Assembly: GCA_018340375.1 (NCBI GenBank)
Contig: JAFFJZ010000054.1
Location: forward strand, 496,001 to 560,000
Length of the DNA stretch: 64,000 nt
Source: Gonatopus flavifemur
Lineage: Eukaryota > Arthropoda > Insecta > Hymenoptera > Dryinidae
Direction of reading: 5' to 3'
Shown here one piece after another: positions 46,620 to 58,107 of this stretch. The stretch's first letter is position 1. Each line of letters starts with the position of its first letter. The notes under the pieces were generated by a model. The model did no database searches, was not told the origin of the DNA, and saw only the letters and a list, made by a program, of their open reading frames with translations. Made by a program: the position numbers and the translations under genes.

Positions 46620-47110
46620 CAATTTGCCTAGAAACGTTTATCAATGTATGGTTCATAATTGGACCAAGTACAAAAAGTTTTGAAAGATATCTTGAAAATG
46701 AGGATTCTGGAAGATGTCTCATGCACCACAATCAGAACAATTTGAGAACATCGTGCCTTTTCAAGAATAACGGAGTTCTTGAATTGTTATGATTGTGATT
46801 TTTTATATAATTTTTTTTTCTCATCCACAATGGACAATGTAGATGATAGAACTTAGAATTGAATAGAATTTAGGAGAATATTCTTTGTTAGAATACTATA
46901 AGATTTCTTTTGGAATGCTTTTTCAACAAGAACGTTGATGATACGGGGTTAATTCAACGTTCACATGGTCCACTCATGGGATTTTATGAAGATAGTCACA
47001 TTGAGCATGAAAATTATATGCATATGTTTTCATATATGTGTAACGTTGACGCCTGGTGCATTGAATTGACAAACAGTATTTTGATATTTCGCACCATTGT
47101 AATTTATCAC
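46620..47110. other. No recognisable feature
   Basis: AT-rich DNA including a GATATCTTGAAAA motif of the kind seen near 18.4 kb. Confidence 0.45.
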
Positions 47111-47111
47111 C

Positions 47112-47207
47112 GGGTGCTTCCGATTGTAGGCAGGAGCTAGAAAACTGGACTCCCATTGGCTGAATCATGGCCCCCGGGGCTGAAGCCTTCCGCAATCGGA
47201 AGCACCC
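47112..47207. repeat. 96-bp inverted-repeat insertion
   Basis: GGGTGCTTCCGATTG at the left mirrors CAATCGGAAGCACCC exactly. It sits where the MULE-like reading frame is lost, so it may be an insertion into that fragment. No duplication found. Confidence 0.55.
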
Positions 47208-47221
47208 ACTGTTATGAAACT

Positions 47222-47629
47222 TACCAAGCCATCGCCATGCACTTTCTTCCTTCAAAAATGAAAAATTATAAAATCGATGATTTGTCTCCGCCCAACTATT
47301 GGTGGAGTTCAACGCTTTATGTAGACTAAAAAACCTTCTGGTTTAACTTGGTTCAACCAAAAGTTTTCATAATATGTGAAAAATTTATCGGAATATTGCT
47401 GCAAATTTGTGAGTAACTTTTGACATGCTTGTTTTATTGAATTCACGCCTGCAGGTATCATGCTGGCGGGTGAATGAGCAAGAGCCACGATATTTGAGAT
47501 GAGTTGATCAATCATGTCCACCTCATTCTGTTGCCACTTGCTCATCTTCCCTCCGTAGCCCAATTTATGTAATCCTTCTATTAATCGCCTGTATAAGAGA
47601 AGGATAAAAAGTTGAAATATTTTATACAA
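47222..47629 (-). pseudogene. C-terminal fragment of a MULE-type transposase (tentative)
   Basis: Reading from 47,629, the frame contains FFTYYENFWLNQVKPEGF. After a one-base shift near 47,328 it continues ALNSTNSWAETNHRFYNFSF and WRWLGKF. The pattern (aromatic-rich YYxxFW, a PxxFSV-like turn, then TNNxxExxH-like and a Trp-rich end) resembles the C-terminal segment of Mutator-like transposases. Upstream, MSKWQQNEVDMIDQLISNIV is unrecognised. No catalytic triad is present in the part left. I hold the family assignment loosely. Confidence 0.4.
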
Positions 47630-47851
47630 TCATTCAATTCAACAATTGTTGATCCATATTCAATTTCGTTGTCAGAACCAAATGTTTGGTGTTGCGGAAA
47701 AATTTCTCACATATGATTACCAGTCAATGACTGCGAATGACTACAAATACTTACATTCAGTATTTTGGGTTCTGAGAACAGAAAATTGTAGATGGTAATT
47801 GTTTCTTTTGGTGGAAGGCCTGTTTTCCTTGTGCTATTCTTGCTCTTATAT
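47630..47851. other. Short unassigned stretch
   Basis: No gene recognised. The right edge is the first copy of the TCTTATAT duplication (47,844-47,851). Confidence 0.4.
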
Positions 47852-48002
47852 GGTAGGGGGTCTTTTAGCCGAAAAAGTTTTTCGCCAAATTTTCCGCATT
47901 GGATAATAACTAGTATTTCCTAGGGAATTGTGGTTACCTTTATTGGATCTGCCAATGAACAAATTTCGGCGAAAAACATTTTCGGCGAAAAGACCCCCTA
48001 CC
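47852..48002. mobile_element. 151-bp MITE with 8-bp target duplication
   Basis: GGTAGGGGGTCTTTTAGCCG at the left mirrors CGGCGAAAAGACCCCCTACC at the right, with CGCCRAAWTTT blocks just inside. TCTTATAT is repeated directly on both sides (47,844-47,851 and 48,003-48,010). The 8-bp size suits hAT-type integration. The target was an older LINE copy. Confidence 0.9.
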
Positions 48003-48009
48003 TCTTATA

Positions 48010-48525
48010 TCTCCTTCGCTCCCACCGTTTGCTGTAACTAAACTGATTTCAACGCTAGTTATGCCCTATTTTGATTATTGTTGCTTAGTTCTCACTGATC
48101 TCTCCGAAGTAGAAAGTATACGTCTGCAGCGTAAACTGAATGCCTGCGTGCGGTTTATTTTCAATCTCAGGAAAGATGTTCACATCTCTCCTTTCTTCAC
48201 GCGCCTCGGCTGGCTCAAACTTTCTGAACGACGGAAATTTTTCCTGGGGTCGTACTTGCATCAACTATTTGCTTTCAAGGATCCTCCTTTTCTTTACGAT
48301 CGTTTTAATTTTGGTACCTCTGATGCAATTCGTTGCACTAAATCGAATAGGGGGCTCCTTAAAATACCACTGCATCGTACTACCACATATCAAAAATCTT
48401 TTTTGATAACAGGTAGTAAACTCTGGAACACGATCCCAGATAACATCAGGTGTAGCTCTTCCCCTAACGTCTTCAAAAAGAGGTATTATGACTTCTTGCT
48501 CACCTCCACCCCTTCTCACTCATAG
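48010..48525 (+). pseudogene. C-terminal tail of a jockey/CR1-like LINE reverse transcriptase
   Basis: The frame reads KLISTLVMPYFDYCCLVLTD, LQRKLNACVRFIFNLRKDVH, FFTRLGWLKLSERRKFFLGS, HRTTTYQKSFLITGSKLWNT and PNVFKKRYYDFLL. This is the well-known conserved segment after the thumb of insect jockey/CR1-type reverse transcriptases. The polymerase palm (YADD region) is absent, so this is a 5'-truncated copy, also interrupted by the MITE at 47,852. The 3' UTR leads to an (ATCT)n tail at 48,843-48,880. Confidence 0.82.
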
Positions 48526-48880
48526 ATATATACTCCTTTTCAAGTAGGTTCATCGTGGTTCATCTTACGCTTTTCTTGCCTTCATCTTCATTCTGCGCAT
48601 CTATAACTATTGTATCTCTATCTTATATCTGTATTTTCATTTCTCACACCTTTGTAATCTCATCATCACTCTCATTCTCATTTCATCTCCATTTTTAAGT
48701 TCATTCATTGTGCCTTTTTTGCTTTCCGGGCTGTGGGTTTAATGCTGTATATATATAAGTATTTTTGTATATAATATCTTTGTTATTGTTCATACTTCTT
48801 TCTCAATTGTTCCACAGGATTTTCATCCTAGAACATAATGAACATATATCTATCTATCTATATCTATCTATCTAACTATG
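48526..48880 (+). repeat. LINE 3' UTR with (ATCT)n tail
   Basis: T/C-rich non-coding sequence ends in ATCTATCTATCTATATCTATC. A short-repeat tail is usual for CR1-like LINEs. Confidence 0.6.
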
Positions 48881-49194
48881 CTTCCTAGATATTTGAATGC
48901 TTTCACGAAGCGTTCTGCCAGTTCCGGCTGTATTTTCAGTAGGTTACGAATTTCAAATGCTCTGCTGTCCGTGTGGCTCACACGACTCAGTCTTGTAGCC
49001 CATACGACTAGGTCGTATAACAGTACGATAGAGTAGTGTACATGGCACTGTACACGTGGCTGACACGAATGGTTATTGCTAAGAAACGAATTAGTCGTGC
49101 CAGTCCACTGCTGAGTAGTGTGAATCTTCTTATTTTTCAGCTACACGACTTAGTCGTGTATTGAAAAGTAATCGTTAGTGTAGATTTCTCTCCG
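48881..49194. repeat. Region of repeated ACGACT / AGTCGT palindromic motifs
   Basis: ACGACTCAGTC, ACGACTAGGTCGT, TTAGTCGTG and CACGACTTAGTCGTG occur within 200 bases, with paired CTGCTGAGTAGTG and GTGTACA motifs. It could be an eroded palindromic element. Confidence 0.4.
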
Positions 49195-51905
49195 TGTATA
49201 CGAATTGGAAATCAATGGTGATAGTGAGCATCCTTGTCTCACCCTCTTTTACTTTGTGCTGCTCCTCTTTGACGATCTATTTTTATTATTGCGATTTCAT
49301 TCTCATATGATTCACATATTATTCTCCTATCCTTGGAATTAATCCCTACCGTTTTCAGAATCGCGAATTTTTTCTCCCAATCAACATTTTCGAATGCTTT
49401 TTGTATATCTACAACACCTATATACACAGACTTTTCTAACTCTAGTCTTTCCTCTACTCTTGTTTTGAGTGCTAATATTGCTTCTCACTTTCCCCTATTC
49501 CTCCGACAACCGAACTGATTTTCTGCTAATCTGCTCTCTATTTTATTCTCTATCCTCCTTCATATGATTTCTGTCAGTATTTCCGAGGCATGTGAAGTTG
49601 AACTAATCGTTCTGTAGTTCTCACATTTTGTCTGCCCCCTGTTTTTTTGGATTCGCGAGAATTTTATCCTTCTCGAAATTTTTCGGTACTTCTCCATTTT
49701 CGTACATATCTCTGACCAATTCGAACAGGGCGTCACGAGTTCTTTGACCGAAGGCTTTGCTAAGGTCCACACTTATGCCATCTATTCCTGGCGCTTTATT
49801 TTTTTCAATTCTTTTGAAGCCCTGTCGAATTCTGATCTCGAAGTTGAATCTCCCAATTCTTCTCCATCGAAGTCTTCCTCCCTCTCTAAAAATCCTATAT
49901 TATCGCTTCCTCCATACATATCTCAGAGCATATACTACTGGAGCGAGCAAAGGCTACGGAGAAGTGTGGTTAGTTTGAATCCAAGATAGAATGAGAGTTC
50001 CGACTTTTGAGCAGTGTTATCTTTGTTCAAATCTCATGAGATGAAAAGAGAGACAACTGCCTAAGAGTCGGATCTCTCTCTCTCTCTCAATTTAACCACA
50101 CTTTTTCTATTGAAATCATAGGCAATGCTCGCTCCAGTAGTATATGCTTTAAGATATAGATCTTCTAAATGATCAATCCAATGTTGTATTTTGTCCTCCG
50201 TTCTCATCAATGGTCTCCCTGGAGAATTTTGATTCTCACTGCTTCCAGATTAAATTTGTCCGAAAAATCTCTTAACAATCCCACATGCCTCATCTATTCT
50301 CTCTAAATGTAATCTTACTCCCATATCCTGATATTCTTCTTCTAACCATTGTTCTTATGTTTTCCTCGATTCTCTTATTATTCTATTCCTCAATGACTTG
50401 TATATCTGCTGGTCTTGTTTGCTACTCTTATTCTTGTATTCCCTTCTTTCATTGATCAAATCGGGGATTCCTCCCGTTATCCATGGTTTCTTAGGTTCTA
50501 CTCCATCGTTCTTCAAAATTTGATTTGCACATTGTTCTATGTTCCCCTTCATACTTGTCCATCTACTCTCTATTTCCAAGTTTTCCTCTTGTTGATCTTC
50601 CAATTTTTCCAACATCACTTTGGATGCCTCCTGTGTTTGTTTTTGTTCAAGATTCTCCATATTCCATCTTTTTTGCATTCATCTTTCCTTCTTCAGAGCT
50701 TTGAATTTCAGAGATCATTGCGTCAGCAGCATATTATGATCACTATCCATATCCGCGCCTGGATAAGTTTTACAGCTTTTCACTTGATTTCTAAATCTTT
50801 TGTTTGTTGTTATGTAATCAATTTCGTATCTTGCTGTATCTCCTGGTATTTTCCAAGTACTGATTCTTGAATAATGTGTCGGTAATGACCATTTTATGAC
50901 TTCCACAGAATTCGATTGAATGTTGTCCTCTTCCATTTCTTTCCCCTAACGCAAAATCTCCTATCACGTTGCCTTCTTTTCCTTGCCCTACTACCGCACT
51001 CCAGTCGCCTATAAACACCAAATTCTCTTCTCCCATCACATATCCTATCAATTCTTCTATTTCATCGTACGTTTTTTCTATATCCTCCTCTGAGTACGCA
51101 GATGTGGGCATGTATACTTGAACCATAACAGTGTCTACCAGTTTTGTTCTCACTCTGATCATCATTACGCGTTCGCTATGCTGTAGATAATTCCCCATTA
51201 TGTTTCCTACCCTTTTATGAATTATAATTTCCACACGCGCTTGACCATTCTCTCATCCTGTATTAATTATTCTATAATCCTCACTTCAGAAATCCCCCTC
51301 TCGCAGCCATCTCATTTTGCTGATTTCCATTACATCGATATTTAACCTATTCATTTCTAATTTCAGATTCTCTCGTTTCCCTGTTCGTCTTAGTGATCCA
51401 ACATTCCACGCTCCGATCCGAAGGATGTTCTCTTTATTCGCTATGTTCCTTGGTTTTCTATCTTGTTCGATGAAGCTCTCTCGAGCAGGCTCCTCGCGGG
51501 AGATTCGAACAGGAGGCTGTTTCACCTCCGGAATATCTTACTCGAGAGAACGCTATCATGTTTTTGTTTTCTTTCCAATAAATTATAATCCAAGAATTCT
51601 AGGTTTGGGAAAAGATTTCATTCCCTCGGAAATATCAAAAGATATCAAGGAGGGTAGTTTCCCCTTGCTTCCCCTCCGTTTTCGGCGATTTCCCTGGCGT
51701 TGGGATGATTCAGTTTTCCTCAGTTTATATTCTCCCTCTTGAGTAGTCCATTCCACCCGAGGAAGAGACTCAAATCTGAGATACTTATTCGCTCCACCAC
51801 ATAAATGAAGTAAATACTACCAAGGATGGATGAAAAGCATATCAAGAACAGGTATCAAAAATATCCCCCCCCCCCCCCCCTGAAGATCCGCAATCACCCA
51901 CGGGC
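49195..51905 (-). pseudogene. RTE-like element copy 2, 3'-truncated, degraded
   Basis: From the 5' end at about 51,905 (GGTGATTGCGGATCTTC) to the motif GVRQGC near 49,235 it follows the element at 26,098-29,437. Recognisable pieces are ILRIGAWNVGSLRRTG (51,286-51,525), VYMPTSAYSEEDIEKTYDEI (50,818-51,234), MQKRWNMENLEQKQTQE (50,355-50,678), ENYRTISSTSHASEIL (49,560-49,772) and VDIQKAFENVDWEKKF (49,239-49,427). Many frameshifts and stops break it up. It lacks the FADD active site and the 3' end, which is unusual for a LINE copy. Confidence 0.85.
49918..50163. mobile_element. MITE inside RTE-like copy 2
   Basis: AGCATATACTACTGGAGCGA at the left mirrors TCGCTCCAGTAGTATATGCT at the right, extended by ATATCT/AGATAT. 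A (TC)n run lies inside. The interrupted RTE sequence resumes on each side (CTTCCTCCATACATA and AGATCTTCTAAATGATC). Confidence 0.8.
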
Positions 51906-53165
51906 AGGAATCGAATTGATTACACATCAGTAAAAGAAGGATTTGTGAATCAAGTGGAAAGCTGTTGACCTTATCTAGGCGCGGATAATGATAGTGATCA
52001 CAATATGTTCATGATGAAATGCTCTTTGAAATCCAAAGCTCTGAAAGAGAAAAGGAAAATGTGAAAAAGATGGGATATGGAGAATTTCAAACAAAAACGA
52101 ACATATGAGGCATTCTAAGTGATTTTTGATGGAAAATTGGAGGATCAAGAAGAGAAAGACCTGGAAATAGAGATCAGATGGATGAATATGAAGGGGAACA
52201 TAGAAGAATGTTCAGATCGAATTTTGATGAGCGATGGAGTAGAACCCAGCAAACTATGGGTAACGGGAGAAATTTCCGATTCAATCAATGAGAGGAGAGA
52301 CTGCAAGAATGATAGTAGTGAACAGAGCCAGCAGAGATACAAATCACTGAGGAATAAAATGAAGAAGAGAATCAAGGAAAGGAAAAGGACAATGTTCAGA
52401 GAAAAAATATCAGGATATAGAAGTGAGATGACATTTAGGAAAAATAGATGAGACATATAGCATCGTTGAGAGATCTTTTGGACAAATGGAATCTAGAAGC
52501 AAGAAGATTAGAAATTCTCTTGGAAGAGAATTGATAAGAACGGAGGAGAATATAGAACAATCGATCAATCATTTAGAAGGTCTGTATAAAGAAAGCAATG
52601 ATATAGGACTCTCAGAAAGGGAGGAAGTTAATAATTGAGAAGAATTGGGAGATTCTATTTCCAGAACAAAATTCGACAAGGCTTTGGAAGAATTGAAACA
52701 TAATAAAGTGCCAGGAGTAGATGGCATGAGTGCGGAACAAGCGTTCAACTTCAAATGCTCCGAAAATATTGACAAACATTCTATACAGGTGGATAGAGAA
52801 TAAGATAGAGAGTTGATTAACAGCAGATCAATTCGGTTTTAGGAAGAATAGGGAAAAGCGGAGAGGAATTTTAGCACTCGAGCAGTAGTAGAAAAAAGAC
52901 TAGAATTACAAAAGTCTGTGTATATACGTTTCATAGATATACAATAAGCATCCGATGATGTTGATTGGGAGAAAATGTTCGTGTTTTGAAAACAGCAGAA
53001 ATTCATTCTGAAGACAGGAGAATGATACGTGAAGAATAGTGAATGAATTAAACACGAATTGAACCACAATAACGGGAATAGGAGGTCAGGAAGGGGTAGC
53101 ACAAATGAAAATAGGGGTGAAAGAAGGATGCTCACGATCACCGTTGATTTTCGATCTATATATGG
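51906..53165 (+). pseudogene. RTE-like element copy 3, fragment head-to-head with copy 2
   Basis: It begins inside the endonuclease region (ATCGAATTGATTACA, as in IDYI) and goes through SDHNMFMMKC, KLEDQEEKDLEIEIRWMNM (52,119-52,451) and EFDKALEEL-like pieces to GVKEGCSRSPLIF near 53,150. It stops at the same element position as copy 2. Many stops; not functional. Confidence 0.8.
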
Positions 53166-53549
53166 GACGTTTCATGGGAACCGTTACAGTGCTGAGTCCG
53201 AAATTGAGGGCGTTGGAATTGAACGTTTGATAGCTCAAAATTTTCATCTATTCGAGTGCTTCCGAGAGCCGGGTAGCACTTTTTGGAATTTCAATATGGC
53301 GGTGGTTATACAGCGTGAAGAAACTAGAAACGGGCTGTGCATCATTACGTAACGCTGATCCTCCGCGATAATCCATTCATCCATACGTCCATCCATCCAC
53401 CCATCCATCCACCCATCCATCCATCCACCCATCCATCCACCCGAATTATCCTTTCCGAATTAAATCCTCATTCTTAAATCCAAGTAATACTTTTTCCCAG
53501 GAACCATTATCAGTTCTCCCTACGATCCATCATCTTTGCGCACTCATTA
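53166..53549. repeat. (ATCC)n microsatellite and unassigned flank
   Basis: CATCCATCCACCCATCCATC and variants fill about 53,374-53,442. The remainder shows nothing recognisable. Confidence 0.85.
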
Positions 53550-54169
53550 CACAGGCCTGCGAAATTTGACTTTTTTTTTCCCCCTCAAACAATAATATCT
53601 TTTTCCGAAGCATTTTGATCCGCTGAATCCGAATCTGGCTGCAGAATTGCTCTATCACGTCAGGTTTTTGAGATATTTCGACCTAAAAATGTGAAAAACA
53701 CTGTTTTTCGACATATTTGGGGTTACGTAAAGTCGAAGGGTAATTTTTTTTCTCAAAACCAATACATGCACCTCAAAGTATAAGTCCTCTTCTTCCAAAT
53801 GCCGTTGAGTTTGCTCAGATACCTTTTTTTTTCATTGAGATACGACAGTTTGAAAATTGTGTCTCCACCTATTTATTGAGTACATGAGCGCACAAATTTA
53901 AAATTGTCGTATCTCAATGAAAAAAAAAGATATTCCAGCAAACTCAAAGGCATTTGGAAGAGGATGACTGATACTTTGAGGTGCATCTATTGGTTTTGTG
54001 AAAAAAATTACCTTTCGACTTTACGGAACCTCAAATATGCCAAAAAACAGTGTTTTCCACATTTTTAGGTCGGAATATCCCAAATACCTGACGTGATATA
54101 GCAATTCTGGAGCCATATGCGATTCAGCGCACCAAAATGCTTCAGAAAAATGTTGAATGAATGAAGGGG

Positions 54170-54275
54170 ATTGACTTTGGATTGTATTCTACATGAAACA
54201 CCTTGAGTAGGCCAGGCGCATCACAACGATACGCTAAATTTTTTTCTTGAGCGAAATACGGTAGAAAATGCTTAT
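54170..54275. repeat. Inverted copy of a piece of the element's own coding region
   Basis: The reverse complement (GCATTTTCTACCGTATTTCG through CAAGGTGTTTCATGTAGAAT) matches 55,185-55,290 of the downstream gene with modest divergence. It lies about 260 bp upstream of the start codon. Confidence 0.8.
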
Positions 54276-54533
54276 AGCATATCACATAAATATATATTTA
54301 TGCAATATGCTACACTATTATAATCGGACGCCTACAAAATTCTCGCGCCGGGCGGTAATATCCTTCGAGCCAGCACTGCTGAGATCGTAGATTGTTTGTT
54401 GCTATGTTCAGACATTATTCCACTAATTCACTCGGAATGTACTGATTGTTGTTCTAATTTTTTCCTCCGTGTACAAGTATCGAGTGTCCAGTAATTGTTG
54501 TGAATTTCGTGTATTTAAAAAAAAGTTTCACAA

Positions 54534-56205
54534 ATGGCTTCTCGAAAATGTATCAATGCTCCAGATAACTTCTGCTACATATGTGGAAATTATGTAATAA
54601 AGAGACAGCAACAAATAATTTCTAAATGTATTGAAGAACTATACGATAGCTATTTCAAAATCAACATAAAAAACCAAGACAAACAATGGGCGCCTCATAA
54701 AGTGTGTTCGACATGTGTACGTGAACTTCGGAAATGGTCAAGAAGAGAAAAACATTGTTTTAGTTTACAGACTCCAATGATTTGGATGGAACCGCAAAAT
54801 CATATCAACGATTGTTACTTCTGCTGTTCAAACATAAAAGGATTTAATTCTAAAAATAAAGCAGCGATAAGTTATCCTGATATTCGTTCTGTGATTTTAC
54901 CTACGTATAAAGATCCTGATAGCAAAGAGTTATGCCATCCTGCCCAACCATTTTCATCTGATCCTAGTTTATTTCAAGAGGCTATAATGAATACTTCAGA
55001 TCCTGACGATGAATATTACGAGTGCAACGAAACACCACCACTGTTTTCTCAAAGTGAATTGAATGATTTGACAAGAGATCTTAATCTTCCGAAAGATGCT
55101 GCGGAATTACTCGGTTCCAGATTGAAAGAAAAAACATGCTGGATCGTACAACGAACTTTTATTGGTATAGAAATAGAGAGAAGGATTTTCTACCGTATTT
55201 TGCTCAAGAAAAAAATTAGTGTATTGTTGTGATGTGCCTGGCCTACTCAAAATGTTTGATGTAGAATACAATCCAAATGATTGGAGACTTTTTATAGATT
55301 CTTCGAAACGGAGCCTCAAAGTAGTATTGTTACATAATGGTAATAAATTTGCTTCTTTGCCTATTGGACATTCTACTCATTTGAAAGAATGTTATGAAAA
55401 TTTGGATTTCGTCCTCAAAAAATAAATTACTCCAATCATAACTGGACTATATGTGGTGATCTCAAAATATTAACTATGTTGCTTGGTCAACAAGGAGGGT
55501 ATACAAAATACCCTGTTTTCTATGTGAATGGGATAGTAGGAATAGAGCACGACATTGGATCCAGAAAGATTGGCCACAGAGAGCATCATTGAACCCTGGA
55601 AGTAAAAATGTTGTACACGAAACACTAGTTGACCGCTCCAAAATTCTGCTACCTCCGCTTCATATCAAATTAGGCATTATGAAGCAATTCGTAAAGGCAT
55701 TGCCTAAAGATGGTCTTTGTTTCAAATATTTATGTGATAAATTCAAGCATTTATCGGATGCGAAGATAAAAGAAGGCGTTTTTGTTGGTCCAGACATAAG
55801 GAAATTGATGCAAGATCCTGACTTTGAAAAAACTATGAATAAAACCGAGAAGCTCGCTTGGAAGTCATTTAAGGAAGTCGTACAACATTTTTAGGGAACA
55901 GAAAAAGCCCTGATTATGAAAATATAGTCAACAGCATGCTTAACAATTTCAAAACCCTGGGTTGTAATATGAGTATAAAACTCCATTATTTGCATTCCCA
56001 TATTGACTTTTTCCCCGAGAATCTTGGTGCTGTCAGTGAAGAGCAAGGGAGAGATTTCATCAAGACCTTAAGGTTATGGAGACCAGATATCAAGGAAGGT
56101 GGGACGTTAGAATGATGGCTGACTATTGCTGGATGTTAAAGAGAGATGAACCGAATCATGAGTACAACAGAAAGAGATCAAACAGAAGTTTTGAAGAAAC
56201 TAGAA
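54534..56205 (+). pseudogene. Transposase-like protein of CACTA-like element 2, several frameshifts
   Basis: Starts MASRKCINAPDNFCYICGNY; the ATG at 54,534 aligns with the element 1 start. CxxC pairs (CYICG, VCSTC, DCYFC) and SQSELNDLTRDLNLPKDAAE are intact up to a frameshift near 55,125. Later segments lie in other frames: YFAQEKKLVYCCDVPG, DWRLFIDSSKRSLKVVLLHN, NWTICGDLKILTML, CFLCEWDSRN, LPPLHIKLGIMKQFVKA, KEGVFVGPDIRKLMQD and finally GCNMSIKLHYLHSHIDFFPE with GAVSEEQGRDF. Breaks fall near 55,125, 55,420, 55,510, 55,893 and beyond 56,040. More decayed than the element 1 gene. Confidence 0.8.
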
Positions 56206-57351
56206 AAATATATCATAAGTCCTTTTGATTTATCTAGTATCTTAGGTCTTGTTTGAAACCAGTGCAGCCCCATGTCTGAATTTTATATAAAACGTATATA
56301 TTTTTCGTTCATACAAATTGTTTAAAAAACTGTAAATATTCATATCTCACATAAAAATGAATCCCGATGTGCTGTAAAAAAACTGGCGTTATATTTTAGT
56401 TCCACAATCTGAATACCTGGAAAGGAACCATTATTGTTCGAAGGGAAAATAAAAACTTATATTCCGCAGGTCTGTGAATTATCAACCCTTTGGGGAACCC
56501 ATTTTTTTGAAGTGAAATTTTCCTTGAATATGTGAACATATAAGTTTTTGGGTCGCTGAATAAGAATATCATATTAGAAAATTAGAATTTTCATTCCCAT
56601 ACATCCTGGCAGCACCCTCAGGAGATCCTAGAAATATTATAATCTTGGGGATATATTTCACAACTTGGAATACTCGTAACTCTGCAAGGAGAAATTGTAG
56701 GTCACCGATTAATAGCTTATCTTGAAGAGTAAGAGTAGTACTGGATGATGCAATTAGAAGAAAAGACTAAAAAAAATTGTGCACTCAGTACATGAATTCC
56801 AAAGTAATCAAAAAACCCATTTTTCGTGGACCTAATCTTAAATATCTTGAAATGCTTACGCGATGGCCCAATCCTGACTCCGGATTTGGATTCTACGCAG
56901 AAAATTACTTCAGAAAAGAGAATTTCATTTGAAGGAGAATTTCATTGTCGATCAGTGTAATAAATGCGAATACTCATTCTGTTGTTGGGACATATTACAC
57001 AACTTAGAATGGTCGTAACTTTGCGAGAAAAAATCGTACATGAACGTTCAATAGCTCATTTTAAACGGGAAGAGTAGTGCAAATTGATGAAGTTGAGAGA
57101 AAAGATCAAAAAAATTTTATGCGTCCTGTACATAACCTCAAAAGTAGCGAAAAACCGCATTTTTCGCGTATTTACCCTCAGATATCTCAAAATCCTGACG
57201 TGATAGCCCAATTCTGGCTCCGGATTCGGATTCTACGCAGCAAATTACTTCGGAAAATGGTCACCAGTTCCAAGGGGGAAAAACCTCGCAGGCCTGTGTT
57301 ATTATCCTTCCTGAGAACTTATCATCAGTCTCCTTGAGTATCATTATTCAT

Positions 57352-57440
57352 CAGTTCTCTTCAGAACTCCTCATCAGTTCTTTTCAGAACTTCTCATCAG
57401 TTCTTCTCGGAACTCCTCATCAGTTCTTCCCAGAACTGAA
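57352..57440. repeat. 23-bp tandem repeat, four units
   Basis: CAGTTCTTCTCAGAACTCCT-type units begin at 57,352, 57,375, 57,398 and 57,421, exactly 23 bp apart. Confidence 0.9.
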
Positions 57441-57679
57441 CGTGAATTTTTTCCCCACAAATAATCATCACCTCATTATCATTCTCTCCCATCATTGTTG
57501 ATGTGATTTCTCCTGGAACTGACTAATCCTCTTCTGGAAAATATTCCGGCGTTCTTCTGGAAATACGAGTTCTAATCCCATTTTGAAACATCTATTCATT
57601 TCGTTCCTCACGCGTTATCCGTTGGATAATCCTTATGATACATTAGTTTCTTGTATGAAACTGTGATCATTCGCGGACA

Positions 57680-58107
57680 ATGGCAAAAACACAAGAACAA
57701 TCTGATCATTCAAACACAGTTATCCGCTTTCATAGATGTGTGAACCTTTCTGGCATAGATAGACATTCGGGTAAGAATTTGCGGAAAATCCCAAAAGGCT
57801 CCGAAAAACTTTTCCCAATCTACCTACCAATGCAAAAATTCGCTATTCTTGCAGGTAAATGAGCTGTGCACATGTGGATGCTAATAAGTCCGTCAATTTA
57901 GGATCTGATCCATCAGTGGATGTAGATGCAGACCCACAACCTTCTTGATCCAAAAAACGGGGAGACAATTCATCCAGAGAAGGAGAAGTAGGAGAGCTTT
58001 TGAGTGGTCTCGAAGAAAAGTTCCATAGCTCAAGTCCAAATGATCTTTGTCGCATATCTATTCTCACTATAGCTTCTGAATGTTGGAGTCTCCGTAAAAT
58101 AGCTGCC
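57680..58107 (+). pseudogene. Relic of an arthropod TE-associated Cys-rich ORF (tentative)
   Basis: A frame from ATG at 57,680 contains HSGKNLRKIPKG. A shifted frame then reads RLRKTFPNLPTNAKIRYSCR, and after stops KKRGDNSSREGEVGELLSGL and EEKFHSSSPNDLCRISILTI. The order (NLRKIP, then FP...AKIxxxCR, then a short helix with a xxILTxxxxxWSxRKIA motif) resembles a family of mobile-element proteins common in arthropods that I cannot name. At least one frameshift and two stops make it non-functional. Confidence 0.35.

Larger units (their letters stand above)
53550..57298. mobile_element. CACTA-like DNA transposon, element 2
   Basis: The outer ends CACAGGCCTGCGA are exact mirrors, and TTA flanks both sides. 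Extra end-like copies occur at 56,472 (CCGCAGGTCTGTG) and 56,957 (GATCAGTG). The left subterminal region carries a foldback (near-complementary arms about 53,650-53,865 and 53,905-54,110). The plus-strand gene lies at 54,534-56,205. Length 3,749 bp, equal to element 1. Confidence 0.72.

Noticed and set aside
53374..53442. (ATCC)n run as a LINE tail
   Set aside because: The adjoining RTE copy ends before it at a non-terminal position, and the run lies about 200 bp further on, so a plain microsatellite is simpler.
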